DNA of 41,743 nucleotides from contig JAFTYD010000008.1 of the NCBI GenBank assembly GCA_017464845.1, forward strand, positions 1 through 41,743. The letters are read 5' to 3'. This DNA comes from Clostridia bacterium (GTDB lineage Bacteria; Bacillota; Clostridia; Christensenellales; UBA1242). Every line of letters starts with the position of its first letter. The first letter of the stretch is position 1. Made by a program: the position numbers and the translations under genes. Under the pieces are notes generated by a model that saw only the letters and a list, made by a program, of their open reading frames with translations, did no database searches and was not told the DNA's origin. Shown here piece by piece: positions 17,957 to 26,733 of the stretch.

Positions 17957-20900
17957 TTATTTTTCCTCACTGGTTATAGCTTCGTTAAATAAATTAATTA
18001 ACAAATCAATTTTCTTTCTATTATTTTCACCTAACTCTATTTTTATAACAGGTACCTCTTCAAAACTAAGTCTAGCACTATATTTATTTAAAAGTAATGA
18101 CAATCTTTTATCAATTATTTCCTCACATTTATACAAATAAACATTTATTTCATTAAGTCCTGTTTTTATTCTCTTAACTCCAAATTCAGAAGCTATATTT
18201 TTTAAAAATGCAATTTTACATAAATTTTCAACTTCCAAAGGAACAACACCAAAAGCATCACTTAAACTTAATAGTACATCTTTATAACTTTCAAAAGAGT
18301 CTATTTCACTTATTTTTGAGTAGAAAACAATTCTTTCTTCTGAAGAAGTAATATAATCTTCTGAAATATAAGCATCAAGAGGAATATCAATTTTAATCTC
18401 TCTCTGCTCTTTAACTTTCTTACCTTGAAGTTCTTGAACTGATTCATCTAAAAGTTTTACATACATATCATAACCAACTTTTTCTAGATGTCCATGTTGT
18501 TCTTTACCTAAAATATTACCTGCACCTCTAATTTCTAGATCCCTCATAGCAATTTTAAAACCACTACCAAGTTCTCTAAATTCTTTTATAGCATCAAGAC
18601 GCTTATATGCGTCATCAGTAAGAATTTTATCTTTTGTATATGTCAAATATGCATAAGCAAGTTTGTCTCCACGACCTATTCTTCCTCTAATTTGATAAAG
18701 TTGAGAAAGTCCAAGTTGATCACAATCAACAACAAAAAGAGTATTAGCTGATGGTAAATCAATTCCATTTTCAATAAGAGTTGTTGAAATTAAAACATTA
18801 AATTTACCATCATAAAGATCAGTTATAACTTTTTCAAGCTCCCTTTCTGCCATCTGACCATGTGCAACTCCTACAGTCGCATTTGGAACAAGACCAGAAA
18901 CGAATCCTGAAAATTCATAAATTGTGCTAACTCTATTGTAAATAATAAATACTTTTCCACCTCTTGAAATTTCCCTATTAATTACATCTTTTAAAAGTTG
19001 ATCTTGATATTCACAAACATAAGTTTGAATTGGTAACCTTTCTTTTGGTGGAGTTGCAATTATACTAATATCTCTAATTCCAGACAATGACATATGCAAT
19101 GTTCTTGGAATTGGAGTTGCAGATAAAGTCAACACATCAATATTTCTTTTGATATTTTTTATTTTTTCTTTATCTGACACCCCAAACCTTTGCTCCTCAT
19201 CTAAAACTAACAATCCAAGATCTTTAAACTGAACTTGAGAACTAAGTAATCTATGAGTCCCAATCAAAATATCAATTTTTCCATCTTTTAATCTTCTTAA
19301 AATATCATCAATTTGCCTTTGTGTTTTAAATCTGTTTATTACTTCAACTTTAACCATAAAGTCTTTCATTCTTTCTTTACAGTTTCTGTAATGTTGTTCT
19401 GACAAAATTGTTGTCGGACAAAGAAAAGCAACTTGTTTTCCGTTATAAGCAGCAGTAAAGCAAGCTCTAAATGCAACTTCCGTTTTTCCAAAACCAACAT
19501 CGCCACAAATAAGCCTGTCCATAATTTTTGTACCATGCATATCATCTTGAATATCTTTGATAGCTTTCGCTTGATCAACAGTAACTTGAAATGGAAATTT
19601 TTCATCAAAAGCTTGATCTAGAATTTCATCTTTTTCATAAATATAACCTTTTGAATTTTGTCTTTCTTTATAAACCTCAGCAAGATTAAATGCAAGTTCC
19701 TTTAATCCCTCTTTTACCCTTTGTTTTAATTTTGTAAATTCAAGAGAACCAAGATTATTAAGTTTTGGTTGTTTATCTCCACCAAGATAAGCAGAGAGAA
19801 GATTTGCTTGTTCTGATGGCAAATATAATAGCCCACCATTTTTGTATTCAATAATGAAATAATCTTTTTCATAATCAGATAATTTCATACGAACAATATC
19901 AACACATTTTCCAATTCCATGAAATGAGTGAACAACATAATCATTTATTTTTGGTAAATAAAATACATTATGTTTTGTCTTTGAAAATTCGCTTTGATTA
20001 TTTTTAAATAAATCATCAGCACCTATACCAATAAAGCCTTCATTTAAGAAAGAAAAAGAATAAGGATATTGTTTTTTACAAATATAAATTTTACCTCTTT
20101 CAATTTTTTCTACTTTATCAAGATAATAAAAATTCACATAGTTTTCTGACAAAAAATCACCAAGTCTTTTAGCTGATTTTTCATCACCAAAAAGACACAC
20201 TGCATGGTCTGAACTTTTATACATTTTTATATCATTTAAAAGCTTAATAAAATCAACAACATAACTAGTATGACCAATGGTTATATTGTCATAATCAAAC
20301 TCTCCAAAATTATCAAAAATAAGACTTGATTTTTCAACAATTTTTTCAAAACTAATAAACATTTTTTCATCATAAAAAGAAAGTTCTTTTTGACTTCTTT
20401 TTAATAGCTGAATTTCACTTTCAATCTTCTTTGTTTCGTCTATAATTACATCATCACAAATTGATGTAATATCGTCTTCTCCAACTTTCAAAATTGCTGG
20501 AGAAATTGAAATATTATCTAAAAAAGTCTCAGATTTCATTGAAAAAAGGTCAAAAATGCTAATTTTTTCAATAATATCGTCAAAAAATTCTATTCTAAAC
20601 GGTTTTTCTTCTCCAATTGAAAAGATATCAAGGATATCTCCTCTTATGGCATATTCCCCTTCAAGCGATACAATATCAACTCTTTCATACCCCTTTGAAA
20701 CAAGATAAGTTTGAATATCATCAAATGTAATTTCTTGTTCTAATTTTAATGAAAGAACATTATCAAAAATTGATTTATCAAACTTCGTTGTAACCCCTGA
20801 TGGTAAGATGATTATTCCATCAATTTTTTTGTTTCTTAATTTAAAAACAGCACTAATAAAAGAGTAGAGATTTTTATCATTTTCCTGATCATTTTCTCTA

Positions 20901-21100
20901 CCACTCGAAATAATTTCAACCTTCTTTCCTAAAGCCTCAAAAGCACGCTTTAATCTACTCGCTAAAACAAAATTTGGACATACATAAATAAAGTTTGATT
21001 TCATACTTGCAATCAAACTTTTTTCTCCTTCTTGTAATCCACTAAATGTTTTATAATTTGTAAATTTTGCTTCTTTTAAAAAATTTAAAATTTTATTCAT
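17957..21100 (-). CDS. mfd: Transcription-repair coupling factor Mfd
   Basis: 1047 residues. In order: a UvrB-like N-terminal part (RGDILDIF near residue 155), a CarD/RID-type RNA polymerase-binding domain (PKINDYVVHSFHGIGK, near 385-405), and the SF2 translocase with Walker A CGDVGFGKTEVA (near 530), DEEQRFG (near 635), LSATPIPRTLHMSL (near 650), motif VI LYQIRGRIGRGD (near 803), then a C-terminal TRCF domain. It removes stalled RNA polymerase and recruits UvrA. Known Mfd proteins are about 1150-1180 residues, so this one is about 100 shorter, mainly before the RID. Its ATG overlaps the pth stop (ATGA), so the two are translationally coupled. Confidence 0.97.
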   Translation of the reverse strand: MNKILNFLKEAKFTNYKTFSGLQEGEKSLIASMKSNFIYVCPNFVLASRLKRAFEALGKKVEIISSGRENDQENDKNLYSFISAVFKLRNKKIDGIIILPSGVTTKFDKSIFDNVLSLKLEQEITFDDIQTYLVSKGYERVDIVSLEGEYAIRGDILDIFSIGEEKPFRIEFFDDIIEKISIFDLFSMKSETFLDNISISPAILKVGEDDITSICDDVIIDETKKIESEIQLLKRSQKELSFYDEKMFISFEKIVEKSSLIFDNFGEFDYDNITIGHTSYVVDFIKLLNDIKMYKSSDHAVCLFGDEKSAKRLGDFLSENYVNFYYLDKVEKIERGKIYICKKQYPYSFSFLNEGFIGIGADDLFKNNQSEFSKTKHNVFYLPKINDYVVHSFHGIGKCVDIVRMKLSDYEKDYFIIEYKNGGLLYLPSEQANLLSAYLGGDKQPKLNNLGSLEFTKLKQRVKEGLKELAFNLAEVYKERQNSKGYIYEKDEILDQAFDEKFPFQVTVDQAKAIKDIQDDMHGTKIMDRLICGDVGFGKTEVAFRACFTAAYNGKQVAFLCPTTILSEQHYRNCKERMKDFMVKVEVINRFKTQRQIDDILRRLKDGKIDILIGTHRLLSSQVQFKDLGLLVLDEEQRFGVSDKEKIKNIKRNIDVLTLSATPIPRTLHMSLSGIRDISIIATPPKERLPIQTYVCEYQDQLLKDVINREISRGGKVFIIYNRVSTIYEFSGFVSGLVPNATVGVAHGQMAERELEKVITDLYDGKFNVLISTTLIENGIDLPSANTLFVVDCDQLGLSQLYQIRGRIGRGDKLAYAYLTYTKDKILTDDAYKRLDAIKEFRELGSGFKIAMRDLEIRGAGNILGKEQHGHLEKVGYDMYVKLLDESVQELQGKKVKEQREIKIDIPLDAYISEDYITSSEERIVFYSKISEIDSFESYKDVLLSLSDAFGVVPLEVENLCKIAFLKNIASEFGVKRIKTGLNEINVYLYKCEEIIDKRLSLLLNKYSARLSFEEVPVIKIELGENNRKKIDLLINLFNEAITSEEK

Positions 21101-21603
21101 TTTGATATTTTCTCCACCAAAACATTAACAGCATTATCAAGCACTTCATCAAAGAAATTCATATCAACTTTTGATAATACAAAATCTTTCAAATCCATAC
21201 TTTCATCTCTACCGATTCCAATTTTAATTCTTTCAAAATCTTCTCCGATATATGACACAATATTTCTAAGTCCATTATGAGTTCCCGCACTTCCTTTTTC
21301 TCTATAACGAACTTCACCTTTCTTTATATCAATACAATCAACAAGAACAATTATTCTTGCATCTTTAAATTTTTTCTTCAAAAGAACAACAGCTTCACCA
21401 CTTAAATTCATATAAGTTTGAGGTTTTGCTAAAAGAATTTTTTCTCCATTAAATCTTCCTTCAGCAACCAAAGATTTGAAATCTTTTTTTGAAAAATTAC
21501 AGCCCAATTTTTCTGCAAATTTATCTATTGCCATAAACCCCATATTGTGATAAGTTTTGTCATATTCTTTTCCAAAATTTCCAAGTCCAACAACTATAAT
21601 CAT
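21097..21603 (-). CDS. pth: Peptidyl-tRNA hydrolase
   Basis: 168 residues, slightly shorter than the usual 185-195. GLGN (residues 6-9), YHNMGF with catalytic His19, QTYMNLSG, the DIKKGEVR loop with Asp92, and GTHNGLRNI give the complete Pth active site. In the DD(L/I)D motif the first Asp is replaced (VDCID), which is unusual but leaves the equivalent of the conserved Asp. The enzyme releases tRNA from peptidyl-tRNA after ribosome drop-off. AGAGGA precedes the ATG. It lies 8 bases after the GlmU-like gene and overlaps mfd by 4 bases: one operon. Confidence 0.95.
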   Translation of the reverse strand: MIIVVGLGNFGKEYDKTYHNMGFMAIDKFAEKLGCNFSKKDFKSLVAEGRFNGEKILLAKPQTYMNLSGEAVVLLKKKFKDARIIVLVDCIDIKKGEVRYREKGSAGTHNGLRNIVSYIGEDFERIKIGIGRDESMDLKDFVLSKVDMNFFDEVLDNAVNVLVEKISK

Positions 21604-21611
21604 ATTTTCCT

Positions 21612-22460
21612 CTAAATATTTTCATTGAATGCTTTTACAAATGGTCCAACAGTTTTTCCTGCTGAGACTTTGCTTTTTTCAAGATAACTTGCAATGATAG
21701 TTGAGTTATCACAAACAAGAGTATCACTAATTATATTACCACTTTCAAGTGTTACATTTTTTCCAATATAAGATTGACCTTTCAAAACATTGTTAGGATA
21801 GATTGTTACCCCACTTTCAATTTCAACATCAGCATCAATAAACACAGTTTCTTCACCAAAAATCACAGTGTTGTTTTGTTTGTGATAATTCAAAATTCTT
21901 TCATTTAAAACCTTAAATGCATTGTTTAATTTTTGAGAATTGTTAACAAGAGTAAATTCTTCAACATTAAAATCTTCTTGACGTGGTGAAAAAATTGAAT
22001 TCATCATTTGTAAATATTTTGTTCGAAAAACATATCCACGTAAAAGTTTTAAGACATTTGTATTACTCTTACTAAAAAAGTCCATAATTTGATAAAATGT
22101 TTTCTTTTGAATCAATGGTGTATCAGAATAAAAAACTGCAACAAAAGGTTTTTCATTTGCAATCATTTTTATTGTATTTAAAAATTCTTCTTCAGAAGGT
22201 TCATCAATAACTTTTTGTTCACAACCTGAACTTGACAACAACACCCAATCAAGCATTGTTTTTCCACAAATTTCTAAACCACTACTGTTTCTTCCAAGAT
22301 TACTTTCAGAAACCTTTATAACAACAACTAATGTTTCATCATTGATCCAATCATAACTTTCTCTTGAAATAATTGTATTTACATCAATTACACTCTTATC
22401 TTCAAACCCTTTTTGTTTGATGTCAAAATCAAAATTTATTGTATTATTTATAATTTCCAT
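21612..22460 (-). CDS. Degenerate, truncated GlmU-like protein
   Basis: 282 residues against about 455 for GlmU. Residues 1-190 look like a remnant NTP-transferase: SGLEICGKTMLDWVL corresponds to the GKPML..VL stretch and FVAVFYSDTPLI to the GD.PLI stretch, but the nucleotide-binding LAAGxGTRM loop is absent. Residues about 197-275 are a short left-handed beta-helix: IDADVEIESGVTIYPNN, LKGQSYIGKNV and a final VSAGKTVGPF match the GlmU repeats up to GPF, where the gene stops before the acetyltransferase active site. Both catalytic functions therefore look lost; a regulatory or scaffolding role, or ongoing decay, is possible. Position before pth-mfd is the normal glmU locus of Firmicutes (prs missing), and it is first in the operon behind a perfect promoter. 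Confidence 0.7.
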   Translation of the reverse strand: MEIINNTINFDFDIKQKGFEDKSVIDVNTIISRESYDWINDETLVVVIKVSESNLGRNSSGLEICGKTMLDWVLLSSSGCEQKVIDEPSEEEFLNTIKMIANEKPFVAVFYSDTPLIQKKTFYQIMDFFSKSNTNVLKLLRGYVFRTKYLQMMNSIFSPRQEDFNVEEFTLVNNSQKLNNAFKVLNERILNYHKQNNTVIFGEETVFIDADVEIESGVTIYPNNVLKGQSYIGKNVTLESGNIISDTLVCDNSTIIASYLEKSKVSAGKTVGPFVKAFNENI

Positions 22461-22490
22461 ACCTTTCCCATCCCTATTTTGTATGAAAAT

Positions 22491-22519
22491 ATTATAAATT
22501 CTTTATAATTTTTTGTCAA
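22491..22519 (-). promoter_or_regulatory. Perfect-consensus sigma-A promoter of the glmU-like/pth/mfd operon
   Basis: Minus strand: TTGACA (22519-22514), 17 bases, TATAAT (22496-22491); both hexamers are exact consensus. Expected start near 22484. The -10 also lies in an 8-bp inverted repeat (22491-22498/22502-22509). Confidence 0.9.
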
Positions 22520-22575
22520 CAATAAAAAAAGTATTTAAAATTTTTATGATTTTATTTTTATAATTTTAAAATTTA

Positions 22576-22584
22576 TGGTAAAAT
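22576..22584 (+). promoter_or_regulatory. Extended -10 promoter abutting the surface protein start codon
   Basis: TGGTAAAAT followed by only six bases (CTATAT) before the ATG at 22591. No -35 and no SD are visible, so the transcript may begin at the ATG. Confidence 0.6.
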
Positions 22585-22590
22585 CTATAT

Positions 22591-23658
22591 ATGATGAAAA
22601 AAAGTATAAAAAATAATAAAAGTAATTTATTTAGATTTTGTCTATTGATCTGTGCAATGTTAATGTTTTGCATAGCACCTTTTTCTTTTAGTACTGCACC
22701 AAATTTTGTTAGTGCTGCGAGTTCTAAAACTGAAGTAAGCAAAGAATATGGAGAAACCTCTCTTGATGTAACTGCAAATTCAAGACTTGGTGGCAACTTG
22801 GAATTCAATACTGTTTCAGCTACTCTTGCTAACGATACAACTATTGAATACTATGTTTTTAATTGGTCTGATTTATATAGATTAAATTTTGAACTTAGAT
22901 TCCCTTCAAGTAGCACCAGTTATTCTTTTAATTCTTACTACATCAAATCATCTGTTTTAGAAGATGGAAACTTTGATGCAATGCAACCTTCAGAAGTTTT
23001 GTATGATATTGAAGATATGGAAATCGATACTCAACAAAATATAATCACTCATTCAATAAACTATGGTATAGACGAAAACTCAACAACAAACACTTCAACT
23101 GTTGGTTATGGTTATGGTCTTTATAAGTTTGCAATTAACTTTAATGGAACAAATGATGTTATCGTTTACTACTTTGCAATTCTTCCAGACGAAATACCTG
23201 ATAATGTTACCCCAGAAATTGCTTATTATGTTACAAAATCAAATTCTCTTTTAACTGCATACGAATTTATGATTACAACAAATGATTTTAATTATATTGA
23301 AAGTTCAAAAATTCATTGGTATGTTATCGGAGAATCAAAAGATGGAAATAAATATGTTTTAACTCAAGCCGACCATCAATCTATGGATAAACCTGAAAAC
23401 TATAATTATATTTGGGAAAATGTTGAACAAACCGGACAATCTTTCTATTTTGATAGTAATGGTCTTGAAGGAACTTGGAATGTATATTGCAAAATTGACG
23501 GAACTAATATAAAAAGCAATAGCATTGAAGTTGTAACAACTAAACAATGGATTACTCCAACTATAATTTATATATCAATCGGTGTAGTATGTGGATTAAT
23601 TATAATCGGACTTATTATTACACTTATTGTTCAAAGAAAAAAAGAAAAGATTTGGTAA
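22591..23658 (+). CDS. Type I membrane surface protein of unknown function
   Basis: 355 residues. A long N-terminal signal peptide (hydrophobic core about 16-36, cleavage likely near FVSAAS at about 41-45), a roughly 275-residue extracellular part, one membrane helix (about 325-348) and a short basic tail (QRKKEKIW). The extracellular part is rich in Asn, Thr, Tyr and acidic residues with no Cys, and reads as beta-rich; the last part (FYFDSNGLEGTWNVYCKIDG...NSIEV) has the Ig-like pattern ...W.VYC.. though with a single Cys. I do not recognise a family. It stands alone on the plus strand, divergent from the glmU-like operon and convergent with DUF4363, with its own promoter and terminator. There is no SD; a second ATG follows directly (22594). 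Confidence 0.7.
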   Translation: MMKKSIKNNKSNLFRFCLLICAMLMFCIAPFSFSTAPNFVSAASSKTEVSKEYGETSLDVTANSRLGGNLEFNTVSATLANDTTIEYYVFNWSDLYRLNFELRFPSSSTSYSFNSYYIKSSVLEDGNFDAMQPSEVLYDIEDMEIDTQQNIITHSINYGIDENSTTNTSTVGYGYGLYKFAINFNGTNDVIVYYFAILPDEIPDNVTPEIAYYVTKSNSLLTAYEFMITTNDFNYIESSKIHWYVIGESKDGNKYVLTQADHQSMDKPENYNYIWENVEQTGQSFYFDSNGLEGTWNVYCKIDGTNIKSNSIEVVTTKQWITPTIIYISIGVVCGLIIIGLIITLIVQRKKEKIW

Positions 23659-23662
23659 AAAT

Positions 23663-23690
23663 AAAAATCACTTCGTTTGAAGTGATTTTT
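23663..23690. terminator. Bidirectional terminator
   Basis: AAAAATCACTTC (23663-23674), loop GTTT, GAAGTGATTTTT (23679-23690). A/T runs on both flanks let it serve both the plus-strand surface protein gene and the minus-strand yetF-DUF4363 pair. Confidence 0.85.
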
Positions 23691-24089
23691 TTATAAAACA
23701 TTATGCCAACTAGCTCCCATAAAATGCAAATATGAATGTGTATAAAATTTTATAAGTTCCAAAGATGCTTTAAACTCTTTTACATCATCTCCTGCAAGAT
23801 ATGATTTCATTTTTGAAATTTCAACACCTATTTCTTGAATACTTTTATGATTAACCATAAAGCACATTGAATCTTCATTTTCTTTCCATTCATATTCAAG
23901 ATTATCAACAAGCATCACCATATCCATATTTTTTATTTTACCATCTTCAGAAATTGCATTTTCAATTTCAAAACAATAATCGTTTACTTTTATCAAAGAA
24001 TTTGAAACAATTTTATCTTCAATAATTGATACTGCAATTAAAATCCCAAGAATAAGAAAAAATGAAAAATATCTAAACCAAGGTTTCAT
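23691..24089 (-). CDS. DUF4363 family membrane protein
   Basis: 132 residues: one N-terminal membrane helix (about 6-25) and an extracellular helical domain (WKENEDSMCFMVNHKSIQEIGVEISKMKSYL). Size, topology and pairing with a YetF (DUF421) gene fit DUF4363, which sits next to YetF in many Clostridia. Function unknown; a partner of YetF is inferred from the pairing. It starts 4 bases after the yetF stop, with its GGAG lying inside the end of yetF, so it is translated from the same mRNA. Confidence 0.75.
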   Translation of the reverse strand: MKPWFRYFSFFLILGILIAVSIIEDKIVSNSLIKVNDYCFEIENAISEDGKIKNMDMVMLVDNLEYEWKENEDSMCFMVNHKSIQEIGVEISKMKSYLAGDDVKEFKASLELIKFYTHSYLHFMGASWHNVL

Positions 24090-24093
24090 AATT

Positions 24094-24804
24094 TTATTCT
24101 CCTTTCATTTCCATTTGAAAGGTTGAATATTCTCCATACTTTTTTTGTAAAAAACCTTCCCCATTTTTATCAATAGTTAAAATTAATATATCATTTATTT
24201 TTTTTACACCTAACTTTTCTATCTCTTTCATTATTTCGTCTAAACTGATTCTTGCGATTTTTAAATTATCTTTCAACACCTTTCCTTCGCTTATTATATT
24301 TATCGGCAATGCAGCTTCTTGAACTTTTAATTTTAAATCTTCATTTGTTACCGGAGCACAACCACTTTTAGGCATAATACTCATTTTTCCTGTTGTTTCC
24401 ATAATTGCATATTGAACTTGTTCCAATTTAAAATATCCACAACCTCTCATTGCTTCAAAGATATCATCAATAGAAATATTTAATGCTTTCAACGCTTTAT
24501 AATCTATTCCTTTTGGATTAATAACAATAACAGGTTTTCCACAAATAACTCTATTCAAACTATCACTTTTTTGACTTGCAAAAATTAATATAGTATGTAA
24601 AATAAAAAGTGTTAAAAGAGGAACAATTCCATGCAAAACAGGAATATTAACTTCTGCCATAGGAATAGTTGCAAGGTCAGCAATAATTAAAGTTAAAACA
24701 AGTTCAAATGGTTGCATTTCTCCAATCTGTCTTTTACCCATAACCCTATATAAAAACAAAACAACTAAATAAATAATAATAACTCTTATAACAATTGTAA
24801 ACAT
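24094..24804 (-). CDS. YetF (DUF421) family membrane protein
   Basis: 236 residues. Three membrane helices in the first 80 residues (VIRVIIIYLVVLFLYRVMGKRQIGEMQPFELV is the family start, here read in two parts: helix, then MGKRQIGEMQPFELVLTL), then the cytoplasmic domain with KPVIVINPKGIDYKALKALNIS and MRGCGYFKLEQVQYAIMETTGKMSI, both hallmarks of YetF/YrbG/YkjA proteins. In Bacillus, relatives affect spore or envelope properties; the molecular activity is not established. The ATG at 24804 has no SD and lies 6 bases after TATAAT, so the mRNA may be leaderless. It forms an operon with DUF4363. Confidence 0.9.
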   Translation of the reverse strand: MFTIVIRVIIIYLVVLFLYRVMGKRQIGEMQPFELVLTLIIADLATIPMAEVNIPVLHGIVPLLTLFILHTILIFASQKSDSLNRVICGKPVIVINPKGIDYKALKALNISIDDIFEAMRGCGYFKLEQVQYAIMETTGKMSIMPKSGCAPVTNEDLKLKVQEAALPINIISEGKVLKDNLKIARISLDEIMKEIEKLGVKKINDILILTIDKNGEGFLQKKYGEYSTFQMEMKGE

Positions 24805-24810
24805 ATCTTT

Positions 24811-24816
24811 ATTATA
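24811..24816 (-). promoter_or_regulatory. -10 box abutting the yetF start codon
   Basis: TATAAT on the minus strand followed by AAAGAT and the ATG. No clear -35, no SD. Confidence 0.5.
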
Positions 24817-24874
24817 ATCAAAATAAAAAAAAATATAAAAAAATGCATTATTTTTCTATATTTTTAGTATTTTT

Positions 24875-26401
24875 TTAAGATTTTACCTTATTTTTCTTGA
24901 ATTTAAGTTTATTTTTTATTGCAACATAATAACTAGAAATATCAACAATATTAAAAATTATGCATAACAAAATAAACGTAATTACAGAAATCATTCCCGC
25001 TAAAATAAGAACTATAAATGTTGGAAAAATAAAACTTAAAAGACTTCCAACAAATGAAGTTAATGCAGAACACGGCAAGATAATCAAAACAATTTTTATT
25101 AATGGTTTTAAAATATTTATACTTACTTTTGTTTTTTGTTTTAACATTCTTATATTCAAAAATGATGTTATAATTGCACATAATCCAAGACCAATTGCTA
25201 ATGCATTAATCCCTGCAAAAGAAGTTAAAAACCATATACATAAAAACATTGCAAGAGCACCACAAATATAATTTACGAAAGATTTTATTTCATACCCAAG
25301 TGAATTTAAAAGAGCTGAAGTTATATTTGTAATCCCCATTGGAATCATAATCCATGCTGATTTCATAAGAAGTGTTCCACTAAGAATATCTGCATATAAA
25401 AATTGCCCTATCATTTCACCCAAACCAATATAAACAGGAACAGCTATTGAAGAAACAAAAATTGAAAAAGTTAATGAAGATTGTATTCTTTTTTCAATAT
25501 GATTTGTATTATTTTCTGCAACTGCCATAGATATATCAGGAATTAGTGCCGTTGACAAAGAACCTATTAAGGTATTTGGCAAATATAACAAAGGTAAAGT
25601 CATTCCGACAGCAATTCCATAAATACTCAAAGCTTGTGTATTTGTATATCCAAGCTTAACAAGTCTATTTGGAATCATAAATGCAACAAGAGGTTGAACA
25701 AAACTTCCTACAGCTCTTATCCCAGTAATTGGTGCAGATTGCTTTATTAAACTTTTATAAATATTACTCGGCTTGCTTAATCTTCCACCATAAACAAAAT
25801 ATAAAACCATAACAAATATTGCAGAAGCAACACAAGATAAAGTAAACGCCCAAGCAACAGAAATTGCACTGTTTACCACGCTTAATGTTTTCCCAAGCAA
25901 AATTACACATATAATAATCTTTACAATTTGTTCAAAAAGTTCAGAAATGCATAAAGCAAAATAATTATCTTTTCCCCACAAAGCACCCCTAAAAACACAA
26001 TAAAAACTAGAAAAAACTAATGAAGGAAGTAAAATTATTAAAATCATCATACAACTTTCATCTGTAAACAAATTTTTAAATATCCCTTGAAAAAGTATAA
26101 CTATAAGACAAAGTATTATACTTATTATCCCACTAAAAAGTAAGCTAGTTGAAACAAGTCTTGATTCAGCTTTTTTATCATTACTCACTCTAAAGCTTGC
26201 AACCATACGTGAAATAATCAAAGGCAAACCACTTGAAACAAATGTTAACAAAACAAAAAGTACCGACAATGACACCTGATAAATTCCAAGAGCTTCAGCA
26301 CCAATTGTTCTTGACAAATAAATTCTAAAAATAAAACCTAGAAGCCTAGTCAATATAGAAAAAACTGTTATTATAGCTACACTTTTAAATATTGATTTCA
26401 T
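24875..26401 (-). CDS. spoVB: SpoVB-like polysaccharide/lipid flippase
   Basis: 508 residues (Bacillus SpoVB 518) with about 14 membrane helices, the MOP/MATE-like layout of lipid II or polysaccharide flippases. The opening LGFIFRIYLSRTIGAEALG, then YQVSLSVLFVLLTFVSSGLP and LIISRMVA, is typical of SpoVB/stage V sporulation protein B. SpoVB is needed for spore cortex peptidoglycan synthesis in the mother cell. The start is taken as the ATG at 26399-26401 because AGGAG lies about 7 bases upstream; a TTG six codons earlier is less likely. A sigma-E-like promoter upstream supports a sporulation role. Another MurJ/RfbX-type flippase is the alternative. Confidence 0.82.
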   Translation of the reverse strand: MKSIFKSVAIITVFSILTRLLGFIFRIYLSRTIGAEALGIYQVSLSVLFVLLTFVSSGLPLIISRMVASFRVSNDKKAESRLVSTSLLFSGIISIILCLIVILFQGIFKNLFTDESCMMILIILLPSLVFSSFYCVFRGALWGKDNYFALCISELFEQIVKIIICVILLGKTLSVVNSAISVAWAFTLSCVASAIFVMVLYFVYGGRLSKPSNIYKSLIKQSAPITGIRAVGSFVQPLVAFMIPNRLVKLGYTNTQALSIYGIAVGMTLPLLYLPNTLIGSLSTALIPDISMAVAENNTNHIEKRIQSSLTFSIFVSSIAVPVYIGLGEMIGQFLYADILSGTLLMKSAWIMIPMGITNITSALLNSLGYEIKSFVNYICGALAMFLCIWFLTSFAGINALAIGLGLCAIITSFLNIRMLKQKTKVSINILKPLIKIVLIILPCSALTSFVGSLLSFIFPTFIVLILAGMISVITFILLCIIFNIVDISSYYVAIKNKLKFKKNKVKS

Positions 26402-26422
26402 AAACTTTCTCCTGTACAACCT

Positions 26423-26452
26423 ATTATATTAGACATTTTTCTACAAATATGA
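26423..26452 (-). promoter_or_regulatory. Candidate sigma-E promoter of spoVB
   Basis: Minus strand: TCATATT (26452-26446) is an exact KMATATT -35; 15 bases later AATATAAT (26430-26423) matches CATACAHT at 6 of 8 positions. It can also be read as a sigma-A -10 (TATAAT) without a -35. Spacing to the SD and ATG is normal. Confidence 0.5.
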
Positions 26453-26478
26453 CAATAAATATAAATAAGGAGATTTTT

Positions 26479-26649
26479 ATGAGCATAAAGAAAAAACATA
26501 ATCCTTTTTATAAAGTTAAAAGTTATGATACGCTAAAAAGTATTTCTGAAAAATTTAATATAACCCCTACAGAAATTCTTATTGAAAATTCTATTTCACC
26601 CAAGCAAATAACTGAAGGTACTATTCTTTATATTAAAAATGATGATTAA
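26479..26649 (+). CDS. Small single-LysM protein
   Basis: 56 residues, made almost wholly of one LysM domain (FYKVKSYDTLKSISEKFNI, TPTEILIENSI, then EGTILYI). LysM domains bind N-acetylglucosamine in peptidoglycan or chitin. There is no signal peptide, so it acts inside the cell or reaches its target otherwise; in spore formers short LysM proteins occur in the spore coat or cortex (as in SafA-like proteins), which fits its position back-to-back with spoVB but is inference. AAGGAG 6 bases before the ATG at 26479 sets the start; an in-frame ATG at 26449 lacks an SD. Confidence 0.8.
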   Translation: MSIKKKHNPFYKVKSYDTLKSISEKFNITPTEILIENSISPKQITEGTILYIKNDD

Positions 26650-26684
26650 TAAGATTTTATTATTTTCTTAAAACATTAAAACAC

Positions 26685-26713
26685 TTGATTTTTTTAGTAA
26701 ATTAATATATATT
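26685..26713 (+). promoter_or_regulatory. Probable sigma-A promoter of degV
   Basis: TTGATT (26685-26690), 17 bases, TATATT (26708-26713), then AAGGAG and the ATG at 26734. Confidence 0.6.
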
Positions 26714-26733
26714 ATATATCTAAGGAGTTACTA

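Noticed and set aside
24951..25271. Frames on both strands inside spoVB
   Set aside because: They are shadows of the spoVB coding sequence with unlikely amino-acid composition and no SD.
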